Part shown: piece after piece, positions 47,491 to 55,587 of the stretch | How the letters are laid out: each line of letters opens with the position of its first letter | Position numbering within the stretch: position 1 is the stretch's first letter | NCBI GenBank assembly: GCA_002733905.1 | Contig: NVXK01000003.1 | Coordinates: 64,502-128,501 of the forward strand | DNA length: 64,000 nucleotides | Direction of reading: 5' to 3' | DNA from: Robiginitomaculum sp. | Lineage (GTDB): Bacteria > Pseudomonadota > Alphaproteobacteria > Caulobacterales > Maricaulaceae | Made by a program: the position numbers and the translations under genes | The notes under the pieces: model-generated | What the model saw: the letters and a program-made list of their open reading frames with translations, nothing else | Databases searched by the model: none | What the model was told of the DNA's origin: nothing

Positions 47491-47551
47491 AAATCCTTAT
47501 AGGGTAAATTTCTCGCAAAAGTACAAATAAAATCATTACAAAATAGCGAGT

Positions 47552-48973
47552 TTATAACACGGATTTCCAGTACGCGACTTGCTTGACAATATTTTGCGGC
47601 GCAGTCCCACCAAATGAGGTGCGGCTTGCCACGGATGCGCTTGGGCTAAGCACGTCAAACACGCCTTGATGAATGGCGGCGTGAACGGTCTGCATGTCCG
47701 TCAGGGCAAGTTCGTGTAGCGGTTTGCCTTGACCTTCTGCAAGGGCAACGATTGTACCTGTCACATGATGAGCTTCGCGGAATGGCATGTTTAGTGTACG
47801 CACAAGCCAATCTGCCAAATCCGTAGCGGTGGAATAAGCAGCGCCAGCAGACTTTGCCAAATTCTCTTTATTGGGTTTCATATCGGCAACCATGCCCGTC
47901 ATTGCCGCAAGCGCGAGAGACAGGGCGTCAAATGCTTCAAACACAGGTTCTTTGTCTTCTTGCATGTCTTTAGAATAGGCAAGCGGCAGGCCTTTCATTA
48001 CAATCGTAAGCGCTGTAAGTGACCCCATAATTCTACCGACCTTTGCACGTACCAATTCGGCCGCGTCAGGATTACGTTTTTGCGGCATGATCGAACTGCC
48101 CGTAGTGAATTTATCAGACAGGCTGATGAAATTAAATTGCGCTGATGTCCAGATCACAATCTCTTCGGCGAGGCGCGAGAGATGCGTCGCGCAAATGGTT
48201 GCTGCCGAGAGAGCCTCAAGCGCAAAATCACGGGCTGATACAGCGTCGAGCGAATTGGCCATTGGACGTTCAAACCCAAGAGCGGCCGCTGTCATTTCGC
48301 GGTCGATAGGATAGGGCGTACCAGCAAGGGCGGCTGCACCCAGCGGGCTTTCATTCATGCGTGCGCGGCAATCGGAAAAGCGTGAACGGTCTCTGGAAAA
48401 CATTTCGAGATAGGCAAGCATATGGTGGCCAAAACAAACAGGCTGCGCCACTTGTAAATGAGTAAAACCGGGCATGAGCGTATCTGTATTCGCTTCGGCT
48501 TGTGCGAGAAGTGCTTTTTGCAAACCAGCGATTTGCGCGTAAAAATCATCAAGCGCGTCACGTACCCAAAGCCTGAAATCTGTGGCCACTTGGTCATTAC
48601 GCGAACGAGCCGTGTGCAGGCGTCCAGACGCTTCGCCAATGATTTCGTTCAGACGGGCTTCGACATTCAAATGAATATCTTCGAACTCGTCGCGAAACGG
48701 GAATGTGCCGTTGTTAATCTCAATTAAAATCTCGTCGAGACCGTTTTGAATGGCTTCATTATCTGTGGCCGTGATGATGTTTTGGGCGCATAACATATTG
48801 GCATGAGCCTTGGAGCCGCGAAGATCTTGGTGGGCCATACGCTGATCAAAACCAATAGATACATTGATTGCTTGCATTATGTCCGAAGGTTTGTCAGAAA
48901 ACCTTCCACCCCACATTTTTTGCCCCTTATTTTTATCTTGGCCTTTATTTTTATCTTGGGAAGTTTTTGTCAT
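47552..48973 (-). CDS. argH: Argininosuccinate lyase
   Basis: ArgH releases arginine and fumarate in the last step of arginine synthesis. Length up to 473 residues. The conserved start of the fold is [18 protein letters not shown]; the fumarase-superfamily signature [12 protein letters not shown] and the [13 protein letters not shown] motif are intact. Two starts are plausible: the ATG at 48973 given here, or the ATG at 48916 (MWGGRF, 454 residues), which has AAGGGG six bases upstream. The extra 19 residues are a Lys/Asn/Asp repeat encoded by an 18-bp duplication. Confidence 0.93.
   Translation of the reverse strand: MTKTSQDKNKGQDKNKGQKMWGGRFSDKPSDIMQAINVSIGFDQRMAHQDLRGSKAHANMLCAQNIITATDNEAIQNGLDEILIEINNGTFPFRDEFEDIHLNVEARLNEIIGEASGRLHTARSRNDQVATDFRLWVRDALDDFYAQIAGLQKALLAQAEANTDTLMPGFTHLQVAQPVCFGHHMLAYLEMFSRDRSRFSDCRARMNESPLGAAALAGTPYPIDREMTAAALGFERPMANSLDAVSARDFALEALSAATICATHLSRLAEEIVIWTSAQFNFISLSDKFTTGSSIMPQKRNPDAAELVRAKVGRIMGSLTALTIVMKGLPLAYSKDMQEDKEPVFEAFDALSLALAAMTGMVADMKPNKENLAKSAGAAYSTATDLADWLVRTLNMPFREAHHVTGTIVALAEGQGKPLHELALTDMQTVHAAIHQGVFDVLSPSASVASRTSFGGTAPQNIVKQVAYWKSVL
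48922..48957. repeat. 18-bp tandem duplication upstream of the conserved argH start
   Basis: gccccttatttttatctt (48922-48939) and ggcctttatttttatctt (48940-48957) are adjacent. On the minus strand each copy carries an AAGG-type ribosome-binding core, so the duplication may have copied the argH ribosome-binding site. Confidence 0.75.
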
Positions 48974-49580
48974 GGCTCAGTCTCTCGCTCCACATTCAAA
49001 AATGCTGACATTTTTGAAAGTTACAATTCGTCTTATGATGTTCTTTGGCCTTTGTGCCTTGGCTTATGTCCTTTTGCAATCCTGTAGTTCGCCAAAAGCG
49101 GATTTACTGCGCTTTTCTAAGGGGGAATTGAAACGTCTTAAAGTTATTGACCCCATGCCAGTGCAACCCAGCATGAAATTTGAAGGTGCGGACGGGGAAA
49201 TGATCAATTTGAAAAACTTTCGCGGTGACTATGTCTTGCTAAATGTATGGGCCACATGGTGCGTACCCTGTGTAGCAGAAATCCCAAGCCTTGATATTTT
49301 ACAAGCCAGTGTCGAGAGCCGTGGCATGAAAGTCGTCGCCGTCGCCATGGAAAGACACCGCGTTGACGCAGAGAGCTTCTATAAAACAGTCAATATCAAA
49401 AACCTGTCTCTGTACAGCGATACAAGCATGAGCTTCGCGACCAAACTTGGCGTAAAAGGTCTCCCCATCAGCATTTTCTACGACCCCCAAGGCAATGAAC
49501 TCGCCCGCATCGCCGGCGACGTAGATTGGCAAAGTGCCGAAGTGAAAAACTTCCTAAACGCTATTTTACCTACGCAATAA
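48972..49580 (+). CDS. TlpA-family thioredoxin-like lipoprotein or membrane-anchored reductase
   Basis: A 202-residue protein. An N-terminal hydrophobic segment ([18 protein letters not shown]) could be a signal anchor, or a lipoprotein signal with Cys in LLQSC. The TlpA/ResA domain has [21 protein letters not shown] with the redox CxxC (CVPC) and the cis-Pro loop [14 protein letters not shown]. Such proteins reduce periplasmic disulfides, for example in cytochrome c maturation. The ATG at 48972 shares bases with the argH ATG on the other strand; GGGAAG lies upstream. A later in-frame ATG at 49002 has no ribosome-binding site. Confidence 0.9.
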   Translation: MAQSLAPHSKMLTFLKVTIRLMMFFGLCALAYVLLQSCSSPKADLLRFSKGELKRLKVIDPMPVQPSMKFEGADGEMINLKNFRGDYVLLNVWATWCVPCVAEIPSLDILQASVESRGMKVVAVAMERHRVDAESFYKTVNIKNLSLYSDTSMSFATKLGVKGLPISIFYDPQGNELARIAGDVDWQSAEVKNFLNAILPTQ

Positions 49581-49668
49581 TCCTGCTGAATCAAGGTTTT
49601 CTTTTCTCCCTCTATCTTTTTATATAAAGTTATGTTATATCATAATTAAATATAAGAGGGAGAGAGAC

Positions 49669-50076
49669 ATGAGTACACTTAAGCGAAGACACCGCAGAAC
49701 CCCAATGGATACAGAGGTCGATATGACCCCTATGCTCGACATAGTGTTTATAATGTTGATTTTCTTTATCGTTACGGCTGTGTTTCTGGACGAAAAAGGT
49801 TTGGACTTTACCCAAGCGCCAGAAGGCCCGACGCCAACACACTCTGCAAAAGCGATTACAGTTTATGTATATGCCAACGGAACTGCTTCCGTAGACGGGA
49901 AAATAACCGATATTTTTGCGATCCCGAGCCATGTAGAGGGTATTCGTGCGCTAACCCCAGAGGCGGCGGTACTGCTCCGCGCGCACCCAAATGCAAAACT
50001 TGAACAGATCGTATTTTTAGAAGACGCTTTTTTGACCCATGCAGTTCCAACCAGTTTCAAAGTTGATCATAAATAG
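49669..50076 (+). CDS. Orphan ExbD/TolR-family biopolymer transport protein
   Basis: A 135-residue protein. The N-terminal cytoplasmic tail ends in DTEVDMTPMLDIVFIMLIFF; the membrane helix contains the Asp of the proton path (MLDIVF), as in ExbD/TolR. The periplasmic domain has the expected EGPTPTHSAKAITVYVYANG. The AGAGGGAGAGAG ribosome-binding region precedes the ATG. No exbB, tolQ or tonB gene lies in this window, so its motor partner must be encoded elsewhere. Confidence 0.9.
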   Translation: MSTLKRRHRRTPMDTEVDMTPMLDIVFIMLIFFIVTAVFLDEKGLDFTQAPEGPTPTHSAKAITVYVYANGTASVDGKITDIFAIPSHVEGIRALTPEAAVLLRAHPNAKLEQIVFLEDAFLTHAVPTSFKVDHK

Positions 50077-50077
50077 G

Positions 50078-51781
50078 CTAGTTTTTGTCGTTTCTTATCC
50101 GTTGGCGGGCTTTTGAGCCGGGGCGGTTGCGGCGTTTTTTACCTGCAACGGCTTTGCCACCAGTATTTTGCCCACCAGTGTTTTGCCCACCAGTGTTTTG
50201 GCCCCCAGTGTTTGCGTTACCAGTGTTTGCGTTACCAGTGTTTTGACCACCTGTGTTTTGTCGACCCGTATTTGATCTCGCAAAACCTTGCCCCTCAGAC
50301 GAACCGCCGCCCTCGACACGAGGCTTACCTTGACCGCGTTGACCTTTGCTTTTGGCATGTGGTCTTTGCGGATTACGAGGTTTACGGCGTTCGCCACTGC
50401 CTGTTCTTTGTGCCGACGTTTGCGAATTATGGGCTTGTTTGTAATTGTCGGGCGTATCCGTAGACGTTTCAACATCATGATTGCGCGAGCGGTCTGGTTT
50501 TGATTCTTTAGCTGCTTTCGCGGTTTTGCGTTGAGAACGTGATTTTTTATTACCTTTTGAGCCGCTATAGCTACGTTCAGATGGGGCCCATTTGTCTTCG
50601 CTTTGTACGCTGCCGTCGGCGTTCATCACAGGGATGTTCTTTTTAATCGTACGTTCGATCTCGGACAACATGCCCATTTCTTCGTCGGCACAAAACATAA
50701 TGGCAATGCCGGATTTGCCGGCCCGACCTGTACGTCCAATACGGTGAACATAGGCTTCGGCGACTTGTGGCAAATCAAAATTAACGACAAGTTCGACGCC
50801 TGGAATGTCAATACCGCGCGCGGCAACATCTGTGGCCACAAGGATTGGAATTTCACCTGTACGGAAAGCGGCCAATGCTTTTGTACGCTGGTTTTGCGAG
50901 CGATTGCCATGGATCGGCGCTGCGGCAAGGTTTTGAGCGTTAAGGCGTTTGGCCACACGGTCTGCACCGCGCTTGGTACGTACAAAGACAATAATCCGCT
51001 CGCCTTTATGTTTTTTCGCAAGTGCGATCAGTGTTGTCGTTTTCGCAGCTTGCGGTACGAACATCACGCTTTGTTTCACTTTTTCTGCCGTAGACGATAT
51101 TGTCGCCACAGCAATTTGCTCTGGGTTACGCATATAGCGTTTAGACAATTCTTGAATTTGGCGCGGCATTGTCGCAGAGAATAAAAGCGTTTGGCGCGTC
51201 TTAGGCGTCAGAGACAAAATACGTTTAATCGCTGGCATAAAACCAATGTCGAGCATTTGATCGGCTTCATCCAAAACAACCGTATCAATATTGCTGAGAT
51301 CAACAATGCCTTGGCTGTGCAAGTCTTCGAGACGCCCCGGTGTTGCCACTAAAATATCAACGCCGCCGCGCAGCATTTTCTTTTGCTTATGTGCATGTAC
51401 GCCGCCAACAACACAGCCCGAACGGGTCGTAAGGTTTTCGCCATAATTTTTCACGGCTTTGTCAATTTGCAAAGCAAGCTCTCGCGTTGGTGTCAAAATA
51501 AGCATGCGAATAGGGCGATCATATAGATCCGCGCCTTCTTTCAAATATTTTTTTGATAGATTATGTAAGACGGGCAGGGTAAATGCAGCAGTCTTACCTG
51601 TACCAGTTTGCGCCAGTCCCACCACATCTTTGCCAGCAAGGATAAGCGGGATTGCCTGTGCTTGAATAGGCGTTGGATTGACATAGTCCTGACGCTCAAG
51701 TTTTTTCAAAATTGGTGCACATAAACCTAGATCGGTAAATTTCACAGCGGCAGGTTTTGTATCGGGTGTGGTATCGGACAT
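50078..51781 (-). CDS. DEAD-box RNA helicase with low-complexity repeat tail
   Basis: A 567-residue helicase of the RhlE/DeaD type. Motifs in order: FTDLGLCAPILKKLERQDY with Q-motif TPIQAQAIPLI, Walker A AQTGTGKTAAF, PTRELALQI, VLDEADQMLDIGF (DEAD), LFSATMP (SAT), and HRIGRTGRAGKSG. The last ~180 residues are basic, Asn/Gly/Arg-rich and include eight NTGxx-type pentapeptides before a final lysine/arginine cluster, which would bind RNA non-specifically. The start is the ATG at 51781 (MSDTTPDTK). Such helicases act in ribosome assembly or RNA decay. Confidence 0.95.
   Translation of the reverse strand: MSDTTPDTKPAAVKFTDLGLCAPILKKLERQDYVNPTPIQAQAIPLILAGKDVVGLAQTGTGKTAAFTLPVLHNLSKKYLKEGADLYDRPIRMLILTPTRELALQIDKAVKNYGENLTTRSGCVVGGVHAHKQKKMLRGGVDILVATPGRLEDLHSQGIVDLSNIDTVVLDEADQMLDIGFMPAIKRILSLTPKTRQTLLFSATMPRQIQELSKRYMRNPEQIAVATISSTAEKVKQSVMFVPQAAKTTTLIALAKKHKGERIIVFVRTKRGADRVAKRLNAQNLAAAPIHGNRSQNQRTKALAAFRTGEIPILVATDVAARGIDIPGVELVVNFDLPQVAEAYVHRIGRTGRAGKSGIAIMFCADEEMGMLSEIERTIKKNIPVMNADGSVQSEDKWAPSERSYSGSKGNKKSRSQRKTAKAAKESKPDRSRNHDVETSTDTPDNYKQAHNSQTSAQRTGSGERRKPRNPQRPHAKSKGQRGQGKPRVEGGGSSEGQGFARSNTGRQNTGGQNTGNANTGNANTGGQNTGGQNTGGQNTGGKAVAGKKRRNRPGSKARQRIRNDKN
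50157..50275. repeat. 15-bp repeats encoding the DEAD helicase tail
   Basis: About eight variants of the 15-mer ccaccagtgttttgc follow one another, translated on the minus strand as NTGGQ, NTGNA and similar pentapeptides. Neighbouring copies are close to identical, indicating recent slippage or unequal recombination. Confidence 0.9.
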
Positions 51782-52046
51782 AAAATGTTTCTTTGGGGTG
51801 GTTTGGGTCAATCTTAATGAAATAAGTGCCTTTGGGGAGGCTTATAGGGTTTGTACAGCTAAGGTCAAATATATTCCACATGATATGTGCGGACACTAGG
51901 GCCTGTTGACACAATGTAATTTTGAGATGTTGTCTGCACCCGTATTGATCAGCGTCCATTTTCTCATGAGGGACATGATGAAAATTCGCAATGAAAATTA
52001 GAAATATGCATATGGAATAAATTTCATATGCGCGTATAGATAAAGT

Positions 52047-52946
52047 ATGACCAGACCACTCCCACCGCTAAACTCTATACGTGCCTTTGAAGTCGCCGCG
52101 CGCCACATGAATTTTTCTCGTGCCGCAGAAGAATTGGGCGTGACCCAAGGCGCGATTAGCAAGCAAGTGATCGCACTGGAAGACTATATCGGCATCAAAC
52201 TTTTTGAACGCTTACCGGGTGGGTTACGCTTGACGGTTCAGGGCATGACATTGCGTGATCAAGTGCATCCTGTTTTTGAAACATTAGGTGATACATTTAG
52301 TCAGTTTTCGCGCCGCCCCCCTCGCTCGCATATTTGTCGTATTTCGACCCTGTCATCATTCGCGACCCAGTTTTTAGTGCCGCGCCTGCGTAAGTTTGAA
52401 CAAGAATTGCCGCATATTGATCTGGAAATTCTGACATCAGTCCGACTTGTTGATCTATCGCGTGAAGAAGTGGATTTAAGCATTCGCTTTGGGAACGGCA
52501 CATGGGAAGACGTTGTCGCAAGCCCCCTTATACCGGGAAAACTTATTCCCGTGTGCTCGCCAGATTTTTACGAGAAATCAAAATGTAAAGACGTGAATAC
52601 CTTCGTAAACTCTGCACGTCGTGTACAGGCCTTTACACGCAATGAGTGGCTAAATTGGGCGCAAGAGGCAGGGGTTGAGTTAACAAATTCCGTTAAAATT
52701 TATATCATGGAAGATTTTTTTGTCGCCATGAAAACTGTCATGGAAGGCCATTGTATTGGGCTGCTTCCTGCGGTGTTAGCACGCCCCCATATTCGCGAAG
52801 GGCGGCTGCGGACATTCTCAGACATTTCTATTATCGAAGAGGGTACATATCATATCGTTCACCGTGCGAATGCAGAACGCCGTCCTATCGTGCGTGATGT
52901 TATTGCATGGCTGCGAAAGGAAGTCGAAAACGACCTAACATTCTAA
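52047..52946 (+). CDS. LysR-type transcriptional regulator, GcvA-like
   Basis: A 299-residue protein. The N-terminal winged helix is RPLPPLNSIRAFEVAARHMN, then FSRAAEELGVTQGAISKQV, followed by a periplasmic-binding-like effector domain starting about residue 95 (RISTLSSFATQFLVPRL). This is the GcvA subgroup. No adjacent target operon is obvious; the divergent neighbour is the DEAD-box gene. A nested pair of perfect inverted repeats follows the stop codon. Confidence 0.92.
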   Translation: MTRPLPPLNSIRAFEVAARHMNFSRAAEELGVTQGAISKQVIALEDYIGIKLFERLPGGLRLTVQGMTLRDQVHPVFETLGDTFSQFSRRPPRSHICRISTLSSFATQFLVPRLRKFEQELPHIDLEILTSVRLVDLSREEVDLSIRFGNGTWEDVVASPLIPGKLIPVCSPDFYEKSKCKDVNTFVNSARRVQAFTRNEWLNWAQEAGVELTNSVKIYIMEDFFVAMKTVMEGHCIGLLPAVLARPHIREGRLRTFSDISIIEEGTYHIVHRANAERRPIVRDVIAWLRKEVENDLTF

Positions 52947-52949
52947 CAG

Positions 52950-53012
52950 TCTCTATGAGAATTTTTCATGGGTGTATTGAAAAATTCTCGGCGCGAATAA
53001 ATCTCATAGAGA
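52950..53012. repeat. Nested perfect inverted repeats between LysR and UrcA genes
   Basis: Outer arms TCTCTATGAG (52950-52959) and CTCATAGAGA (53003-53012) are fully complementary. Inner arms GAGAATTTTTC (52957-52967) and GAAAAATTCTC (52979-52989) also pair perfectly with an 11-base loop. The two helices share three bases. The element begins three bases after the LysR stop. It may be a terminator or attenuator region, or an operator, for either neighbour. Confidence 0.6.
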
Positions 53013-53102
53013 TAGTGTGAAAACCTAGTTTTCTTTTGTCGCAAAATTTGTCCACTTTCTAAAAGCACACAATGTGGTGTTGCATATGATGAGGAGAAAG
53101 CC

Positions 53103-53477
53103 ATGTCGATAAAAAAAACCTTAATTGCAGTAGGAGTAATGAGTATGCTGTCTAGCTACGCCACTTTGGCATCGGCAGAGACGGGCGAAACACTCGTCAC
53201 GGAAAATGCAAATGCATATTCTGTATCTGTAAAATACTCCAAAGCCGAACTTGCGAGCCATGCTGGTACCGCACAAATTTTTTCACGCATACAAGAGGCG
53301 GCTTATCGCTCATGTAAAGCTGAATATTCATACGCCCGTTTTGTCAAAAAACGCAGAGAAATGAAAAACTGCGTGACCAATGTGACGCAGGATTTAGTCA
53401 CGAGAATCGAAAATAACAATCTTACGAAAATAGCAGCTCAACAACCTGCCACACGCTATCAAATAGCACGTAAGTAA
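53103..53477 (+). CDS. UrcA-family secreted protein
   Basis: A 124-residue exported protein. The signal peptide (KKTLIAVGVMSMLSSYATLASA) ends at a likely ASA-E site. The mature part shows the UrcA pattern: VSVKYSKAELASHAGTAQIF, then RIQEAAYRSCKAEY and a second cysteine in KNCVTNVTQDLV, probably forming one disulfide. UrcA proteins are a small alphaproteobacterial family of unknown function. GAGGAGAAAG precedes the ATG. Confidence 0.75.
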   Translation: MSIKKTLIAVGVMSMLSSYATLASAETGETLVTENANAYSVSVKYSKAELASHAGTAQIFSRIQEAAYRSCKAEYSYARFVKKRREMKNCVTNVTQDLVTRIENNNLTKIAAQQPATRYQIARK

Positions 53478-53487
53478 AACGAACATT

Positions 53488-53560
53488 CCGCTCCTACCTT
53501 ATACGCTAAGGTATCTTCAGGTTGGTCCCTTCGGTCTCTTGTTTCGGCAAGAGGGAGCGG
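53488..53560 (+). ncRNA. Candidate three-way-junction RNA (73 nt)
   Basis: Three perfect helices nest without overlap: P1 CCGCTCC (53488-53494) with GGAGCGG (53554-53560); P2 TACCTTA (53495-53501) with TAAGGTA (53507-53513); P3 CTCTTG (53536-53541) with CAAGAG (53548-53553). P1 abuts both P2 and P3, and a 22-base single strand (53514-53535) joins P2 to P3. A terminator follows 12 bases later. It could be a small RNA, a structured urcA 3' UTR or an unrecognised regulatory motif. I could not match it to a known family. Confidence 0.4.
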
Positions 53561-53572
53561 GATTCACACCAT

Positions 53573-53608
53573 ACACCCCAAATAGCATTCGCTGTTTGAG
53601 GTGTTTTT
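53573..53608 (+). terminator. Rho-independent terminator after urcA / the candidate RNA
   Basis: A 14-bp stem (53573-53586 with 53591-53604; one mismatch and one G-U pair) with an ATTC loop is followed by TTTTT. It would end transcription of urcA and of the structured RNA region. Confidence 0.8.
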
Positions 53609-53648
53609 GTATTAAGGGGGAGCGATTTTTGATATGATTATGGGAATG

Positions 53649-53680
53649 AAAAAACCGCCCCATGTTTCCATGAGGCGGTT
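53649..53680 (-). terminator. Left copy of a 32-bp direct repeat, intrinsic terminator
   Basis: The hairpin ACCGCCCCATG / CATGAGGCGGT is preceded on the plus strand by a run of six A, so on the minus strand it ends in a U-tract. It terminates the divergent 67-residue ORF. The 32 bases are identical to 55468-55499. Confidence 0.85.
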
Positions 53681-53721
53681 TCTTAACGTTCGATCAGAAA
53701 TATGAGTAATCAGAGATGTTA

Positions 53722-53925
53722 TTAAGCTCTTTTTCGAACTAATGTTTCGTTTGTACGGGTTGATACCCATAATAGATTAGTTGAATTATGGTCACCATTG
53801 GTAGAGCGCACAACTACCTTTGGCAGGGAGGACAACCAGTCATTGTAAGTTTTTGATTGAAATTTTGTAATAGAGTTGATATGCGATTTTATTCGTTTAT
53901 CTAATATTTTTTGTTTTCTATCCAT
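53722..53925 (-). CDS. Small basic protein (67 aa), divergent to the deaminase
   Basis: The ORF starts MDRKQKILDKRIKSHINSITK and is lysine/arginine-rich without cysteines. The ATG at 53925 has AAGGGG five bases upstream, better support than the longer in-frame start at 54051 that would lie inside the deaminase gene. It is divergent from the dCTP-deaminase gene with only 46 bases between starts, and ends 42 bases before the left repeat. Known relatives of the deaminase in Vibrio are controlled by an adjacent small RNA antitoxin; this ORF could be a protein-type regulator, but that is inference. Confidence 0.5.
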   Translation of the reverse strand: MDRKQKILDKRIKSHINSITKFQSKTYNDWLSSLPKVVVRSTNGDHNSTNLLWVSTRTNETLVRKRA

Positions 53926-53971
53926 GTTTTCCCCTTTTCGAATCACTATACTTAATATTGAGTAAAAAATC

Positions 53972-55462
53972 ATGACTAATTTATTACCAAAAATTGCATT
54001 TCCTGAACTATTTTTCGGTTTAGTCGCGCCTATTGGTGCAAATATAGACACATCTATAGCTGCATTGAAAGAAAATCTTGAAAGCTTTGATTACGAGGTT
54101 GTGGATATCAGGGTTACTGATCTTTTCCCTAAATTCATTGCAACAATAAAACCTGAGGTGCCTTTGAAAGAGAAACCAAAATGTGATAGGTATCAAACAT
54201 ACATTCAGTATGGAAACCAACTTAGAAAAAAGTTTGAAGATAATTCAATCCTAGCTATGGCGGCAATGTATCAAGTTGCCGAGAAGAGGAAAGAAATTAT
54301 GGAGGCCAATTCAGCTGAGCTTCCGACAAAAATTGCATATGTTATGAGACAATTTAAGCGCCCAGAGGAAATCGAACTATTACGATCAGTCTATGGGGAG
54401 CAGTTTTTTCAAATTTCTATATACTCACGTCGTGATTTTAGAGTTCAACATTTAAGTGAGAATTTTGCAAAAGACGAAGGTTTAGTAAACCCAGACGTTA
54501 AAAAATCTATCGCAGAAAACCTTGTCTTAACTGATGAAAATGAAGATGGAAGCAATGGGCAAAAAGTAGGTAAAATTTTCCATCATGCAGATCTCATAAT
54601 TGATGCAGATGAAGTGAAAGAGGAGTTTAATGCAAGTAAACAAGTTGAGCGGTTTACGAAGTTATTATTTGGTTCAAATAGCATTTCACCATCTAGGTAT
54701 GAATATGGAATGAAATTAGCTAAATCAGCCGCCCTAAGGTCGATTGACCTTTCTAGGCAGGTTGGCGCAGCAATATTTTCTAAAACAGGGCAGATTATTT
54801 CTTTGGGGTCAAATGAGGTCCCGAAAGCTGGTGGGGGTAGTTATTGGGATAAAGAGGGTAAGGATGCGCGCGAATATAGCCTTGGGGTAGATTCAAATGA
54901 AGAAAGAAAACGAGAGCTATTATCTGAAGTAATGGAGATTTTTAACCTTAAAGTTACACAAGAAATAAAAGAAAAATTAAATAATGCTCAGTTAATGGAC
55001 GCGTTAGAATATGGGCGAGTTGTGCATGCCGAAATGTCTGCAATTACCGACGCTGCACGAGGTGGTTTGGCCGTAAAGGATAGTGTTTTGTATTGTACGA
55101 CATTCCCGTGCCATATGTGTGCAAAGCATATTATTGCTGCAGGCATTTCGAAAGTGATATTTCTGGAACCATATCCAAAGAGTTTAGTGGGCCGACAACA
55201 TATAGATTCAATAGATGTGGAAGGAAAAAATAGAGGAAAATATAAAGAATACACATCTGTAAAGTTTGTCCATTTCTATGGAGTTACGCCGAAAAGATTC
55301 GATGAACTATTTTATAGAGGCAAACGAAAAAATAACATTGGTCAATATGAAAAATACACCTCGTTGCCTGCAACACCAATGCTGACTATACGCAACCTCG
55401 CCTATTTAGACGTTGAACATCAGGTAGTTGAAGGAGCTACTAATAATATATTTAAATCTTGA
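53972..55462 (+). CDS. Anti-phage dCTP/dCMP deaminase (AvcD/DcdV-like)
   Basis: A 496-residue protein. The N-terminal half begins FGLVAPIGANIDTSIAALKE (about residues 15-34), the degenerate P-loop-like start of the AvcD family, and continues as a nucleoside-kinase-like domain. The C-terminal half is a dCMP-deaminase fold: zinc site His352-Ala-Glu354 (VVHAEMSA) and Cys380-xx-Cys383 (PCHMC). Such proteins deplete dCTP/dCMP during phage infection. The gene is A+T-rich: two 60-base lines I counted (54241-54300 and 54901-54960) are 38% and 30% G+C, against 50% for one line of the LysR gene. It lies between identical terminator repeats, suggesting transfer. Confidence 0.88.
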   Translation: MTNLLPKIAFPELFFGLVAPIGANIDTSIAALKENLESFDYEVVDIRVTDLFPKFIATIKPEVPLKEKPKCDRYQTYIQYGNQLRKKFEDNSILAMAAMYQVAEKRKEIMEANSAELPTKIAYVMRQFKRPEEIELLRSVYGEQFFQISIYSRRDFRVQHLSENFAKDEGLVNPDVKKSIAENLVLTDENEDGSNGQKVGKIFHHADLIIDADEVKEEFNASKQVERFTKLLFGSNSISPSRYEYGMKLAKSAALRSIDLSRQVGAAIFSKTGQIISLGSNEVPKAGGGSYWDKEGKDAREYSLGVDSNEERKRELLSEVMEIFNLKVTQEIKEKLNNAQLMDALEYGRVVHAEMSAITDAARGGLAVKDSVLYCTTFPCHMCAKHIIAAGISKVIFLEPYPKSLVGRQHIDSIDVEGKNRGKYKEYTSVKFVHFYGVTPKRFDELFYRGKRKNNIGQYEKYTSLPATPMLTIRNLAYLDVEHQVVEGATNNIFKS

Positions 55463-55467
55463 GCAGC

Positions 55468-55499
55468 AAAAAACCGCCCCATGTTTCCATGAGGCGGTT
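55468..55499. terminator. Right copy of the 32-bp direct repeat, intrinsic terminator
   Basis: Identical to 53649-53680 and in the same orientation. It begins five bases after the deaminase stop. Its strong U-tract is on the minus strand, where it could serve as the groESL terminator; the plus-strand side (TTCTTGATTTT) is weaker. Confidence 0.85.
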
Positions 55500-55587
55500 C
55501 TTGATTTTAGAATTGAGCGAGTGGCTCGGTGTATGTGTAAAGACTTCTTATATTTGGCTTAAGGCCGATATTCGAAGAAGTTCGGGA

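Noticed and set aside
50157..50275. Possible CRISPR array
   Set aside because: The 15-bp units are contiguous, in frame and without spacers; they encode a protein tail.
50603..51184. 193-residue ORF antisense to the DEAD-box gene
   Set aside because: It mirrors the helicase motif region and has no domain of its own.
53634..53705. A 23-codon ORF across the left terminator repeat with AAGGGGGAG upstream
   Set aside because: Most of it is the hairpin itself, and the second copy of the repeat does not preserve an upstream start; it is best explained as chance reading of a terminator.
53926..54051. Longer N-terminus for the 67-residue ORF, starting inside the deaminase gene
   Set aside because: It would overlap the divergent deaminase coding sequence and has no ribosome-binding site, while the ATG at 53925 has a good one.
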